Source: Mycobacterium senriense (GTDB taxonomy: Bacteria; Actinomycetota; Actinomycetes; Mycobacteriales; Mycobacteriaceae). From it: DNA of 64,000 nt. Both the position numbers and the translations under genes were made by a program. The stretch is taken from assembly GCF_019668465.1 (NCBI RefSeq), contig NZ_AP024828.1, positions 4,216,001-4,280,000 on the forward strand, read 5' to 3'. Numbering within the stretch: the stretch's first letter is position 1; each line of letters begins with the position of its first letter. The notes beneath the pieces were generated by a model. The model ran no database searches and had not been told where the DNA came from. It saw only the letters and a list, made by a program, of their open reading frames with translations. Of this stretch, positions 11,289-19,800 are shown piece by piece.

Positions 11289-14174
11289 GTGGCTCCCTTG
11301 GCTGTCGATCCGGAGGCGATGTTTGTCGCCGGCACCGGTGTGAGCGTCACTAGCGACGGCATTGCCACTGCCCTGGGCCCATTGTCGGCTGGATTCGGAA
11401 TCAATAGTGGCCAGGATTCCGCTGGAATGGTATTTGCGCTGAACTATCAGAACGCGGCTCGGTCATTGTTGACCGGGGTAGCTGCCGGGATCAATGCTTG
11501 CCGGAAACTTGGGGCCAAGATTCAACTTTGTGCGTCAAACTACTCACGGGCGGAGGCGGCCTCGAAAGTAGGTGGCGGCAGCCATGCCCTGCCATCGCCG
11601 GGGCCACCCACGAAAGTCGCGCCTCCCAGTGCGCCGGGCGTGATGGGTCTGGGCGTGGCCCGACCACTGCTGTGGGGCGTCGTTGAATCGCTGCTTGACG
11701 ACGTGTGGCCGAACGGCAACGCGGTGGGAATGCACGCGGCCGCGGGTTGTTGGCGCGGACTCGGCGCGACGCTAAGCGGGGTGCAAGCCGGTCTCGACGG
11801 CCCTAAGTCGGTAATCGCCGGGCAGCAGATACCGGAAGGCGAGTTGGTCCAGCACGATCTGGCCCTACTCGCCGCCACGATGGCCAAGTTGGGCGAGCAA
11901 TGCGACAAGGTGGCCGATACCTTGGACAAGTTCGCGGACGAGGTGGACGACGCCCAGAACAAGATTCGGGATCTGTTGAAACGGTTGGGGTCCCTAACCG
12001 ATCTGGTCCACGACGCGATATTGATCTTCGAAGGCGATGCGCTCGATGAGCTCGAAAAGATCGCCAACGACATCAATGGCGTACTTCACAACATGAAGCG
12101 TGAAGCCCATGCACGCGAACAAGTCCTGAAAACCGGAATGCAGATCATTGATCGCCTGGTGGTTCGGGGGCAGAGCTTGATGGAAGGCCAGTTGGTCGAA
12201 TTCTTCGGCGACGACGTCGGGAGTGTGACAGCGGGCTACTTCGATGCTTGGTCCGATTTCGGAGAAGGCGTCTTCAAAGGGGCGGTTGGCGCTGTGGAAC
12301 TCGAAGATCAACTTGATCCGAGTCGCTTTGCCTTCGACCCGAAAGGGGCCGCGGCCAGCTGGGCAGCGCTGGATAAGACTGCGGTTCAATCGATCCCGGC
12401 GTACGCGCTATTCGACCCAGGCGGCGCGGCAAAAACCGATCTCGGCCTCGTGAAGGGCCTTTCCCACTGGGACGATTTGACCTCCGACCGGCCCGCGGTC
12501 GGGCTCGGTGAGATCGGCTTCGATCTTGCAACCATGGCCGGCGGGGGTGGGGCAGCGAAGGCTGGCGGGAAAGCTGCGGAGGCAGCGGGCGGCGCTGAGG
12601 CGACCGGGGAGCTCACTGAGGGCGAAGAGGTACTTCAGGGCGCCAAAGGAGCGGCCGCCGAGGCGGAAGGCGCCGGTGGTGCGTTGCCTGGCATCGCCAA
12701 AAGCGGCAGCGATTTATCCAAAAACCTCGAAAATCTCGGCGGAGACCTGCCGAAAGGCGATGCGCCGCCGAGTGGCAGCCCCGTGAGCTTGCCGCCAGGA
12801 AAATTGCCGGAGGCGCCGGTTGAATCGGCGCCCCGTCCGCCCGATGGCGCAACGGGTGCGCCCCACGCGCCGGCGACCGCGCAGGGGGCTAGACCTCCGG
12901 AGGCCCCAAGCCCAAGCCTCCCGGGCGGGCCGCACGAACCGGCGCCCGCTCCTCCGTCGGCACCGGCAGTTCCTGGCAGCCCGCATGAACCGGTGCCAGC
13001 CGCCGGTCCTCATGAGCCGGCGCCGGTGCCGGCCGGTGGTCCGCATGAGCCCTCCTCCGTGCCGGCGGAAGGGCCGCGGGAGCCGGTGTCAGTGCCAGCG
13101 GAAGCTCCGCACGAGTTTGCGCCAGCAGGGGGCGCGCATGAACCAGCATCGGTACCGGCGGAGGGCAGGCATGAGCCGGTGTCGCCGGGTAGTCCGCATG
13201 AGCCGGTGCCACAAAGCGAACCGCGTGAGCCAGGGCAGGTGCCGAGCGAACGCCCACATGAGCCAGCTGGCGTGCCCGCCGGTCCACCTCTTACGCCCTT
13301 AGCCGACACAGCAGGAGAAAGAGCGCCGTCCGCGATTCCCCATGTGGCCGAATATGTGCCTGGTCGTGCGACAACACCGCATAGCGAGCCACCCGTCGAG
13401 TCGGCACCCGCCGCTCCGCCCGCGTTGCAACCTGTCCGGTCAGCCAAACCGGGGCTCTATTCGGCACCGCCGAGCGGTAGCCCGACCGAAATGCCGGCGC
13501 CGGGTCGCAACGCGCATTTGCCAGGTGACGCCGACTCTCCTGCCGGTGAGGCGAAGCCACCGCTAAATGGCTCTCCAAAGCCTGGGCGGGGCGATCCGCC
13601 CGAACCGAAAGTGCCACCCGACGATGCCAATCCCGGTGACAAGCACGGCCAGGATGACAGTCCCGACAACGGCGACCATCCTCTGAGCCCAGATGACCCG
13701 CTGAGCCCAGATGACCCGCTGAGCCCAGAACATTTGAAGGCACTCGGTGACTACACTGGCATGAGTTATGCAGACCTGAACGAGGCGTTAAGGAGCGAAG
13801 CTTTGGACGCGTCTCAAATTGCTCGAGTCGAAGCATTAAAAGCTGCATTAAGCAAACTTCCGCCGTTCGAGGGCTCCGTCGTGCGTGGTACCAACCTGCC
13901 GGCTGAAGTGCTTGCCCAGTATCGGCCGGGCGAATACATCGTAGAAAAAGCCTTTCTCAGCACAACAAGAGATCCAGTCGTAGCGCAGTCGTCCGCGTTC
14001 GCTGGAAATGTTGAGTTCCGAATTGTGTCTTTTACCGGCCGCGATGTTTCCGCGTTTTCAATGTTCCCCGCAGAGCAAGAGATTCTGTTTCCTGCGAATA
14101 CGAGATTTCTAGTCTTAAGAAGGACTACCGATCCGCGGACCGGTCGAACAATTATCGACATGGTAGAAGACTAG
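11289..14174 (+). CDS. CpnT-like secreted toxin with C-terminal ADP-ribosyltransferase domain
   Basis: This 961-residue polymorphic-toxin-like protein starts with GTG. Residues 1-430 resemble the N-terminal channel/secretion domain of mycobacterial CpnT (Rv3903c). Shared marks are the MAPLAVDP start, an NYSRAEA segment, WPNG, a GQQIPEGELVQ segment and a following helical stretch. Residues 430-820 are a Pro/Ala-rich linker with repeated PHEP units and an SPDDPL tandem. The last 110 residues are an R-S-E ADP-ribosyltransferase: Arg866 (VVRGTNLP), the S-T-T strand at 891-893 (FLSTTRD) and an E-Q-E turn at 929-931 (AEQEILFPANTRF). The ExE turn is the pattern of arginine-modifying enzymes. CpnT itself ends in an NAD glycohydrolase (TNT), so here the warhead is exchanged. 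The toxin domain is visibly less GC-rich than the flanks. No esxE/esxF-like pair lies next to it. The toxin role is inferred. Confidence 0.8.
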   Translation: MAPLAVDPEAMFVAGTGVSVTSDGIATALGPLSAGFGINSGQDSAGMVFALNYQNAARSLLTGVAAGINACRKLGAKIQLCASNYSRAEAASKVGGGSHALPSPGPPTKVAPPSAPGVMGLGVARPLLWGVVESLLDDVWPNGNAVGMHAAAGCWRGLGATLSGVQAGLDGPKSVIAGQQIPEGELVQHDLALLAATMAKLGEQCDKVADTLDKFADEVDDAQNKIRDLLKRLGSLTDLVHDAILIFEGDALDELEKIANDINGVLHNMKREAHAREQVLKTGMQIIDRLVVRGQSLMEGQLVEFFGDDVGSVTAGYFDAWSDFGEGVFKGAVGAVELEDQLDPSRFAFDPKGAAASWAALDKTAVQSIPAYALFDPGGAAKTDLGLVKGLSHWDDLTSDRPAVGLGEIGFDLATMAGGGGAAKAGGKAAEAAGGAEATGELTEGEEVLQGAKGAAAEAEGAGGALPGIAKSGSDLSKNLENLGGDLPKGDAPPSGSPVSLPPGKLPEAPVESAPRPPDGATGAPHAPATAQGARPPEAPSPSLPGGPHEPAPAPPSAPAVPGSPHEPVPAAGPHEPAPVPAGGPHEPSSVPAEGPREPVSVPAEAPHEFAPAGGAHEPASVPAEGRHEPVSPGSPHEPVPQSEPREPGQVPSERPHEPAGVPAGPPLTPLADTAGERAPSAIPHVAEYVPGRATTPHSEPPVESAPAAPPALQPVRSAKPGLYSAPPSGSPTEMPAPGRNAHLPGDADSPAGEAKPPLNGSPKPGRGDPPEPKVPPDDANPGDKHGQDDSPDNGDHPLSPDDPLSPDDPLSPEHLKALGDYTGMSYADLNEALRSEALDASQIARVEALKAALSKLPPFEGSVVRGTNLPAEVLAQYRPGEYIVEKAFLSTTRDPVVAQSSAFAGNVEFRIVSFTGRDVSAFSMFPAEQEILFPANTRFLVLRRTTDPRTGRTIIDMVED
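12925..13280 (+). repeat. Proline-rich PHEP repeat linker in the CpnT-like gene
   Basis: About a dozen irregular in-frame repeats encode variants of GGPHEPAPVPA. They separate the N-terminal secretion-type domain from the C-terminal enzyme. Similar Pro-rich linkers occur in CpnT. The DNA units are related but not identical. Confidence 0.8.
13683..13729 (+). repeat. 18-bp perfect tandem repeat encoding SPDDPL
   Basis: The unit ctgagcccagatgacccg occurs twice exactly (13683-13700 and 13701-13718), followed by an 11-bp third partial copy. It lies just before the ADP-ribosyltransferase domain, close to where composition changes, and may mark the junction at which the C-terminal cassette was exchanged. 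Confidence 0.85.
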
Positions 14175-14211
14175 TGAACAATCTAATCAACGTTTCAAGG
14201 AGGTTTAAATA

Positions 14212-14427
14212 GTGAGGGAGATTGCGGGAAAGATCTTCTTGACCAGAGAGGAGGCAGGCGTCCCTCCGCCAAGCCCGGAAAAGCTTGCGCGTGCGCGGCA
14301 ACTTCTCGACGAGTTTCAGGAGAAGATAGACGCTGTTGCCGAGGAAGACCGGCCGACAGAGATCTCGCCAAAGTTCTGGGACGACATTTCGGGTACCGAG
14401 TATGACCCCCGAAGGAAAGATCGCTGA
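14212..14427 (+). CDS. Small acidic protein, candidate immunity protein for the ADP-ribosyltransferase toxin
   Basis: This is a 71-residue charged protein with no family I recognise. It consists of a central helix (PEKLARARQLLDEFQEKI) and an acidic/aromatic C-terminus (PKFWDDISGTEYDP). It has an exceptionally good Shine-Dalgarno, AAGGAGGT at 14197-14204, 7 nt before the GTG start. It begins 37 bp after the toxin stop on the same strand and shares the lower GC content of the toxin's catalytic domain. In CpnT loci the immunity gene (IFT) occupies exactly this place. A cytosolic inhibitor of the ART domain is therefore the best guess from context; the sequence does not prove it. Confidence 0.6.
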   Translation: MREIAGKIFLTREEAGVPPPSPEKLARARQLLDEFQEKIDAVAEEDRPTEISPKFWDDISGTEYDPRRKDR

Positions 14428-14480
14428 TGGCCGAGCTTTTGGACTTCAGAGCCGTCTGGAGCGAGCTAACCCGGGCTTAA
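14427..14480 (+). pseudogene. 17-codon overlapping ORF, possible truncated third gene of the toxin locus
   Basis: An ATG overlaps the stop of the candidate immunity gene (TGATG, 14425-14429) and opens a 17-codon frame. It ends in TAA one base before the end of the convergent biliverdin reductase gene. The peptide (MAELLDFRAVWSELTRA) looks like the beginning of a longer protein. It could be a remnant cut off when the accessory cassette recombined against the conserved gene. It could equally be chance. Confidence 0.3.
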
Positions 14481-14481
14481 C

Positions 14482-14895
14482 CTACTCGCCCCGGTCCAGA
14501 AGATCTGACGACCCCAGCACCCGCTCGATCTGAACCTCGATGACCACGCGTCGCGGGTTGGGTCGCGGCGTGCGATAGCGCTGCGCGTAACGCAGCTCGG
14601 CGTCACGCACCGCGTCGGCGTCGTTGTTGACCTTGGACCGGCCCTCCAGCGACAGCCACCGCGCGCCGTCGACCTGGCTGAGCACGGCCAGTCCGCCCCG
14701 ATCGGCGTTGACCGCCTTCTGCGAACCCCCGGTGGTGATGACCCGAGCGATGTGGGTCTTGGGGTCGAAGGTGAAACCGACCGCCACCACGTGCGGTGAA
14801 TTGTCGGCTCGCAGCGTGGTCAGCATGGCCAGATGGCGTTCCGACAGAAACGCCAACGCGTCGTCGGTGAGCCTGGTAGTGGTATTCGCCATCAC
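14482..14895 (-). CDS. F420H2-dependent biliverdin reductase (Rv2074-like, PPOX fold)
   Basis: This 137-residue split-beta-barrel flavin/deazaflavin oxidoreductase is very close to M. tuberculosis Rv2074, reported as an F420-dependent biliverdin-IX-alpha reductase. The N-terminal segment [20 protein letters not shown] and the C-terminal [20 protein letters not shown] are nearly identical to that protein as I remember it. The start is GTG 14895 or the adjacent ATG 14892. It is divergent from the SDR gene with about 30 bp between, and convergent to the toxin cassette. Confidence 0.9.
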   Translation of the reverse strand: MMANTTTRLTDDALAFLSERHLAMLTTLRADNSPHVVAVGFTFDPKTHIARVITTGGSQKAVNADRGGLAVLSQVDGARWLSLEGRSKVNNDADAVRDAELRYAQRYRTPRPNPRRVVIEVQIERVLGSSDLLDRGE

Positions 14896-14927
14896 CGCTC
14901 ACGCTAGCGCAGGTGATAATCGCAGCC

Positions 14928-15677
14928 GTGGACGACACGGGCGCAGGTCCAGTACTAATCCTGGGCGGCCGCAGCGAGATCGGGATCGAGCTGGCGCGAC
15001 TCCTCGCGCCGGGCGCGACGGTCGTGCTGGCCGCCCGCCGGGCCGATCAGCTCGCTGAGCAGGTCAACACGCTCAAAGCCGCGGGCGCCACGGCGGTCGA
15101 CACCAGGGAATTCGACGCCGACGACCTGGCCTCGCACGGCCCGCTGGTCGCCTCGATCCTCGCCGACCATGGTCCCATCGGCACCGCGGTGCTGGCGTTC
15201 GGCATCCTGGGCGATCAGGCCCGCGCCGAAGCCGACGCCGCGCACGCGGTCGCCGTCGTCCACACCGACTACCTCGCCCAGGTCAGCCTGCTCACCCATC
15301 TGGCCGCGGCCATGCGCAAAGTGGGCACAGGCCGGCTGGTGGTGTTCTCCTCGATCGCAGGCGCGCGCGTGCGCCGCGCCAACTACGTCTACGGCTCGGC
15401 CAAGGCCGGCCTGGACGGCTTCGCCAGCGGCCTGGCCGACGCGCTGCACGGCACCGGGGTCCGGCTGCTGATCGCCCGGCCCGGATTCGTCGTCGGCCGC
15501 ATGACCGAAGGCATGTCGCCCGCACCGCTGCCCAGCACGCCCGCGCAGGTGGCCGCCGCGACCGCGCGTGCGCTGGCGAAGGGTCGCCGCACCGTGTGGA
15601 TCCCGTGGGCGCTGGGCCCCGTGGCGGCGGTGATGCGATTGCTGCCACAATTCGTCTGGCGCAGGATGCCGCGATGA
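14928..15677 (+). CDS. Short-chain dehydrogenase, DprE2-like (Rv2073c homologue)
   Basis: This 249-residue NAD(P)-dependent oxidoreductase starts at GTG 14928 (VDDTGAG), as in the M. tuberculosis homologue. The nucleotide-binding motif is GGRSEIG near residue 15, the catalytic pair is YGSAK (YxxxK), and the serine is in VVFSSIAG. The C-terminus is basic (QFVWRRMPR). It resembles DprE2-type reductases, but its substrate is unknown. Its stop overlaps the cobL start (ATGA), so it probably heads the cobL-M-K transcript even though it has no evident place in corrin synthesis. Confidence 0.85.
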   Translation: MDDTGAGPVLILGGRSEIGIELARLLAPGATVVLAARRADQLAEQVNTLKAAGATAVDTREFDADDLASHGPLVASILADHGPIGTAVLAFGILGDQARAEADAAHAVAVVHTDYLAQVSLLTHLAAAMRKVGTGRLVVFSSIAGARVRRANYVYGSAKAGLDGFASGLADALHGTGVRLLIARPGFVVGRMTEGMSPAPLPSTPAQVAAATARALAKGRRTVWIPWALGPVAAVMRLLPQFVWRRMPR

Positions 15678-16840
15678 TCATCGTGGTCGGAATCGGCGCC
15701 GACGGCATGGCCGGACTCGGCGAGGCGCCGCGCGCCGAACTCCGCAGGGCCGCAATAATATACGGCTCCAAGCGGCAGCTCGACCTGCTCGACGACACGG
15801 TGCGCGCGCCCCGGCGGCAGTGGCCGTCGCCGATGTTGCCCGCCCTGCAAACGCTGCTCGACGAACACCCGGGTGATGTGCACGTGGTGGCCAGCGGCGA
15901 TCCGCTGCTGCACGGCGTCGGGGGCACCCTGATCCGCCTGCACGGCCGCGACAACGTCAGGGTCCTGCCGCACGTGTCGTCGGTGACGCTGGCGTGCGCG
16001 CGGATGGGCTGGAACGTCCACGACACCGAGGTGATCAGCCTGGTCACCGCGCCCACTCACACCGCGGTGCGCCGCGGCGGCCAGGCGATTGTGCTGTCGC
16101 AAAGCAGCTCCACACCAACGCAGCTCGCCGCACTGCTCACCGCGCATGGCCGTGGCGATTCGGAATTCACCGTTCTCGAACGACTCGGCGCCCCGGACGA
16201 GCACCGCCGCGATGGCACCGCCCGCGGTTGGGTCGACGATCGAAACTTGGACGACCTCAACGTGATTGCCGTGCGGTATTTGCCAGACGAACGTGTGGCA
16301 CCCCTGCCTGACGGTGCCTTCACCCACGACGGGCAGATCACCAAACAGGGTATCCGTGCGGTGACGCTGGCCGCCCTGGCGCCGCGCCCAGGGGAGCGAC
16401 TGTGGGACGTCGGCGCGGGCTCGGGCAGCATCAGCGTGGAGTGGTGTCTTGGTAAAAGCGGTTGCAGCGCAGTGGCATTCGAAAGCAACGAAGAACGCCG
16501 GCGCAATCTCGAAGTCAATGCCGCGGCCTTCGGGGTCTGCATCGATGTGCGAGGCGAGGCCCCCGGCGCGTTCGCAGGCGCCGAGCCACCGTCGGCGATC
16601 TTCGTCGGCGGCGGACTGACCCAACCCGGCCTGTTCGACGCCTGCTGGGCCAACCTGCCCGCCGGCGGGCGACTCGTCGCCAACGTGGTCACCACCGAGT
16701 CCGAAGCCGTTCTGGCGCAAGCGTATCAGCGCCTGGGTGGTCAGCTGCGACGCTTCCAGCACTATCACAGCGAGCCGCTGGGAGCCTTCACCGGCTGGCG
16801 CCCGCAGTACCCCGTCACCCAGTGGGCGGTGACCAAGTGA
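15674..16840 (+). CDS. cobL: CobL, precorrin-6Y C5,15-methyltransferase (decarboxylating)
   Basis: This 388-residue bifunctional enzyme of the aerobic B12 pathway methylates C5 and C15 and decarboxylates the C12 acetate. The N-terminal half (CbiE-like) begins MIIVVGIGADGM and has a GDPLLHGVG loop. The C-terminal half (CbiT-like) has the SAM-binding loop DVGAGSGSISVEW near residue 250. The ATG at 15674 overlaps the preceding SDR stop. Its own stop overlaps cobM (GTGA). The longer upstream frame is not used because its residues do not resemble the family. Confidence 0.95.
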   Translation: MIIVVGIGADGMAGLGEAPRAELRRAAIIYGSKRQLDLLDDTVRAPRRQWPSPMLPALQTLLDEHPGDVHVVASGDPLLHGVGGTLIRLHGRDNVRVLPHVSSVTLACARMGWNVHDTEVISLVTAPTHTAVRRGGQAIVLSQSSSTPTQLAALLTAHGRGDSEFTVLERLGAPDEHRRDGTARGWVDDRNLDDLNVIAVRYLPDERVAPLPDGAFTHDGQITKQGIRAVTLAALAPRPGERLWDVGAGSGSISVEWCLGKSGCSAVAFESNEERRRNLEVNAAAFGVCIDVRGEAPGAFAGAEPPSAIFVGGGLTQPGLFDACWANLPAGGRLVANVVTTESEAVLAQAYQRLGGQLRRFQHYHSEPLGAFTGWRPQYPVTQWAVTK

Positions 16841-17592
16841 CGGTGTATTTCATCGGCGCGGGACCGGGAGCGGCCGACCTCATCACCGTGCGCGGCCAGC
16901 GGCTCCTGCAATCCTGCCGGGTGTGCCTGTATGCCGGCTCGATCATGCCCGAAGATCTGCTGGCGTTGTGCCCGGCAGACGCGAAAGTGATTGACACCGG
17001 CCCGCTGACGTTGAAGCAGATCATCGGCGAGCTGAGCGACGCGCACGCCGCCGGCCTGGACGTGGCGCGGCTGCATTCCGGTGATCCGTCGCTCTACAGC
17101 GCGCTGGCCGAGCAATGCCGGAGGCTCGACTCCCTCAGCATCGATTACGAAATCGTGCCTGGCGTACCGGCTTTCGCCGCCGCGGCGGCCGCGCTGAAGC
17201 GCGAGCTCACCGTTCCCGGTGTGGCGCAGACCGTGACGCTGAGCCGGGTGGCAACCCTGTCGACGGCGATGCCCCCCGGCGAAGACCTGAAGACCCTGGC
17301 CCAATCCGGCGGGACCCTCGTCCTGCACCTGGCCGCAGCCCAGATCGACGCCATCGTCCCGCAGCTTCTCGAAGGCGGCTATCAATCCGAAACGCCGGCA
17401 GCCGTCGTGGCATTCGCGAGCTGGCCGCAAGAGACGGTGCTGCGCGGCACGCTGGCGGACATCGCCGGGCAGATGCATCGGGCGAACATCACCAAGACCG
17501 CCGTCATCGTCGTCGGCGACGCACTGACCGCTGGCGGATTCACCGACAGCTACCTGTATTCGACCGAGCGTGCCCGGGGGAGCAGACATTGA
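16837..17592 (+). CDS. cobM: CobM, precorrin-4 C11-methyltransferase
   Basis: This 251-residue tetrapyrrole methylase uses SAM to methylate C11 of precorrin-4. The N-terminus VYFIGAGPGAADLITVRG is the family's first SAM-loop signature. LHSGDPSLYSAL is the central substrate/SAM loop, and YEIVPGVPAFAAAAA is the third motif. The GTG at 16837 overlaps the cobL stop and the TGA overlaps the cobK ATG, so cobL-M-K are tightly coupled. Confidence 0.95.
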   Translation: MTVYFIGAGPGAADLITVRGQRLLQSCRVCLYAGSIMPEDLLALCPADAKVIDTGPLTLKQIIGELSDAHAAGLDVARLHSGDPSLYSALAEQCRRLDSLSIDYEIVPGVPAFAAAAAALKRELTVPGVAQTVTLSRVATLSTAMPPGEDLKTLAQSGGTLVLHLAAAQIDAIVPQLLEGGYQSETPAAVVAFASWPQETVLRGTLADIAGQMHRANITKTAVIVVGDALTAGGFTDSYLYSTERARGSRH

Positions 17593-18320
17593 TGCGCGTC
17601 CTGCTGCTCGGCGGCACCGGCGAGGCGCGCGCGCTGGCGAAAGCCCTGCACCCGCGCGTCGACATCGTCAGCTCCCTGGCCGGTCGGGTTCCGGATCCGG
17701 CCCTACCGGTCGGCCCGGTGCGCATCGGCGGCTTCGGTGGCGTCGACGGATTACGACGATGGCTGCAAGACGAACGCATCGACGCCGTCGTCGACGCCAC
17801 CCACCCGTTCGCGGCGACCATGACGGCGCATGCCGCCGCAGCGTGCACCGACTTGCGGATCCCTCACCTGATCCTGGCCCGCCCGGCGTGGGATCCAGCC
17901 GCCGCCATCGTCGTCGAGTCGGACGCTGACGCCGCTGAAACCGTGGCCCGGCAAGGCTATTCGCGGGTGTTTCTCACCACTGGACGCTCGGGCGTGCGGG
18001 CCTTCGCCGGCAGCGATGCGTGGTTCCTGATCCGGGCGGTCACCGACCCCGACGCGTCCGCGCTGCCACGCCATCACCGGGTGCTGCTGTCCCGCGGACC
18101 GTACGGCTACGACGACGAGTTCGCGCTGTTGCGCGACCACCGCATCGACGCCCTGGTCACCAAGAACAGCGGCGGGGACATGACCCGCGCGAAGCTGGAT
18201 GCCGCGGCGGCGCTGGACGTTCCGGTGGTCATGGTGGCGCGGCCGCCGCTGCCCGCCCGGGTGTTGACCGTCGGCACGGTGGCCGAGGCCGCCGAATGGG
18301 TTGGCGCGCTAGCCGGTTAG
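17592..18320 (+). CDS. cobK: CobK, precorrin-6A reductase
   Basis: This 242-residue NADPH-dependent enzyme reduces precorrin-6A to precorrin-6B. The N-terminal [16 protein letters not shown] is the dinucleotide-binding loop. [15 protein letters not shown] and [18 protein letters not shown] are the conserved substrate-site segments of the CobK/CbiJ family. The start is ATG 17592 (TGATG overlap with cobM). The 3' end overlaps the convergent sigC stop by 12 bp, an arrangement that could produce antisense overlap between the transcripts. Confidence 0.95.
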   Translation: MRVLLLGGTGEARALAKALHPRVDIVSSLAGRVPDPALPVGPVRIGGFGGVDGLRRWLQDERIDAVVDATHPFAATMTAHAAAACTDLRIPHLILARPAWDPAAAIVVESDADAAETVARQGYSRVFLTTGRSGVRAFAGSDAWFLIRAVTDPDASALPRHHRVLLSRGPYGYDDEFALLRDHRIDALVTKNSGGDMTRAKLDAAAALDVPVVMVARPPLPARVLTVGTVAEAAEWVGALAG

Positions 18321-19688
18321 GTGGCCGCGCTCGCCATCGGCCAGCAGCGCGTCGCGGGCGCGCGCCACGCGTGAGCGGATGGTGCCCACCGGGCAGCCGC
18401 AGACCGCGGCGGCGTCCGCGTAGGGCAGGCCGAGCAGCTGGGTGAGCAAAAGCGCTTCGCGCTGTTCGGCATTGAGGTTGGCGATCATCGTCGTCACCTC
18501 GACCAGGTCCTCGAATCCGCGGGCGTGCCGGTCCCCGCGCACTACGTGTTCGGGATCGGCGCCCACGGCGGCGCGGGGACGCGATTGCAGGTGCCGGATG
18601 TGGTCGGCCACGACGCGGCGCGCAATCGACAGCAGCCAGGTCCGCGCGCTTGAGCGCCCAGAGAACCGCTCGATCGCGCCGATGGCGCGCAGGAAAGTTT
18701 CTTGGGTCAGATCGTCGGCGTTGCCCGTATCCGACAGATAGGCAACGAACCGCCACACGTCTTGCTGGGTGGCCTTGATGAACGACTCGAGCGCTCGGGA
18801 GTTTCCGCGTGCGGCTGACAACGCGAGCTCGGTTACGGCCTCGTCGTCGCTCAGCGCGGTCATGCCCAACCACCTTTGTTGTGCGAGTTTTCCGATTCTA
18901 CGACGGCTCGTCGTAGAGCACGCGGTGGGGTCGAGGGCGGCATGGTTGATGGGCCGCAGATGCCCGCGCCGCCGGCCACTGGGTGAGTCCGCCGCCCAGG
19001 TGGGAAAGTCGGCGTCGTCCGAGGCATCGGAGCCGCGCCGTCGGTGCGAGCCCACCCGTTCCCGCGCCACCAGCAAGGCGAACGCCAAGCCCAACAACAG
19101 GGGCATGTGGCTGGCGATGCGGGTCGCGGTGACTTCGCCGTCGAAGGCGTCGACGATCACATAACCCAGCAGCGCAAGGGAATAGACACCGGTGATCGCG
19201 GCCACCCCCGAAGCGGAGGCGGGCCACACGCCGGCGGCGATCATGGCCAGACCCAGCGCCAGCAACCAGGCCGTCGACTCGTGCATCAGGTGCTCGCCGG
19301 ACATCGCGCCGTGCATGTGGCCGGACACCATGCCGAAATCGATTCCGCTGATTTGGGCGGCGGCGATCGCCACCTGGAAAAGGCCGACGGCGATCAGGCC
19401 CCACCGCCGGTAGTGCGACCGCAACCAACGCATCCGGGCCGGGTGGCCGGTGGGCTGTTCGCCGATGCTGGCCATGATCTTCTCGACCAGATCCGGTCCG
19501 TCGCCGGGAGTCACCGAGGCCAGCCGGCGCGTCTGCACCGCCGCCCCGATCAGCCAGGAGCGGCAGCTGCGGCAGGATTCGAGGTGGGCGTCGACCTGCT
19601 GCGCGAGCACCTGTGGGCGCTCGCCGTCCAGTCGAGCCGACAGCGCTTCGCGCGCAATCTCACACCGCATCCCTGCATCGTTGCGCAT
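18309..19688 (-). CDS. sigC: Single ORF: zinc-finger membrane anti-sigma-like domain fused in frame to ECF sigma factor SigC
   Basis: A continuous 459-codon frame runs with no stop. Residues 1-50 carry a ZAS-type zinc site: C9, H35, C39 and C42 (HLESCRSC). Four hydrophobic helices follow at about 96-116, 139-157, 161-181 and 192-209. The loop between helices 1 and 2 is Met/His-rich ([19 protein letters not shown]). From M276 the sequence is a complete SigC (184 residues, ATG at 18863): region 2 includes [20 protein letters not shown] and region 4 includes [20 protein letters not shown]. With four helices both ends are cytoplasmic, so a fusion is topologically possible. Residues 210-275 look unconserved. 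In M. tuberculosis sigC has no such neighbour. Alternatives are two proteins (SigC from 18863 alone), or a sequencing frameshift that removed the first gene's stop. Confidence 0.82.
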   Translation of the reverse strand: MRNDAGMRCEIAREALSARLDGERPQVLAQQVDAHLESCRSCRSWLIGAAVQTRRLASVTPGDGPDLVEKIMASIGEQPTGHPARMRWLRSHYRRWGLIAVGLFQVAIAAAQISGIDFGMVSGHMHGAMSGEHLMHESTAWLLALGLAMIAAGVWPASASGVAAITGVYSLALLGYVIVDAFDGEVTATRIASHMPLLLGLAFALLVARERVGSHRRRGSDASDDADFPTWAADSPSGRRRGHLRPINHAALDPTACSTTSRRRIGKLAQQRWLGMTALSDDEAVTELALSAARGNSRALESFIKATQQDVWRFVAYLSDTGNADDLTQETFLRAIGAIERFSGRSSARTWLLSIARRVVADHIRHLQSRPRAAVGADPEHVVRGDRHARGFEDLVEVTTMIANLNAEQREALLLTQLLGLPYADAAAVCGCPVGTIRSRVARARDALLADGERGHLTG

Positions 19689-19725
19689 GGCCCGGCCGCG
19701 CGCAAAGACTCGCGCAATTTGGCGC

Positions 19726-19753
19726 CCGACGAAATCGCCGGGAACTTATTCGC
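19726..19753 (-). promoter_or_regulatory. Candidate SigC-type promoter upstream of the anti-sigma/sigC ORF
   Basis: On the minus strand GCGAAT (-35) is followed by exactly 16 nt and then CGTCGG (-10). It ends 37 nt before the ATG at 19688. This fits the SigC consensus I recall from M. tuberculosis (SSSAAT, 16-20 nt, CGTSSS) at every defined position, suggesting autoregulation. Not experimentally supported here. Confidence 0.55.
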
Positions 19754-19800
19754 GCCGGCGACCGACATCTGATCGAACGCATCGCCCAGCCCATCCCAAG

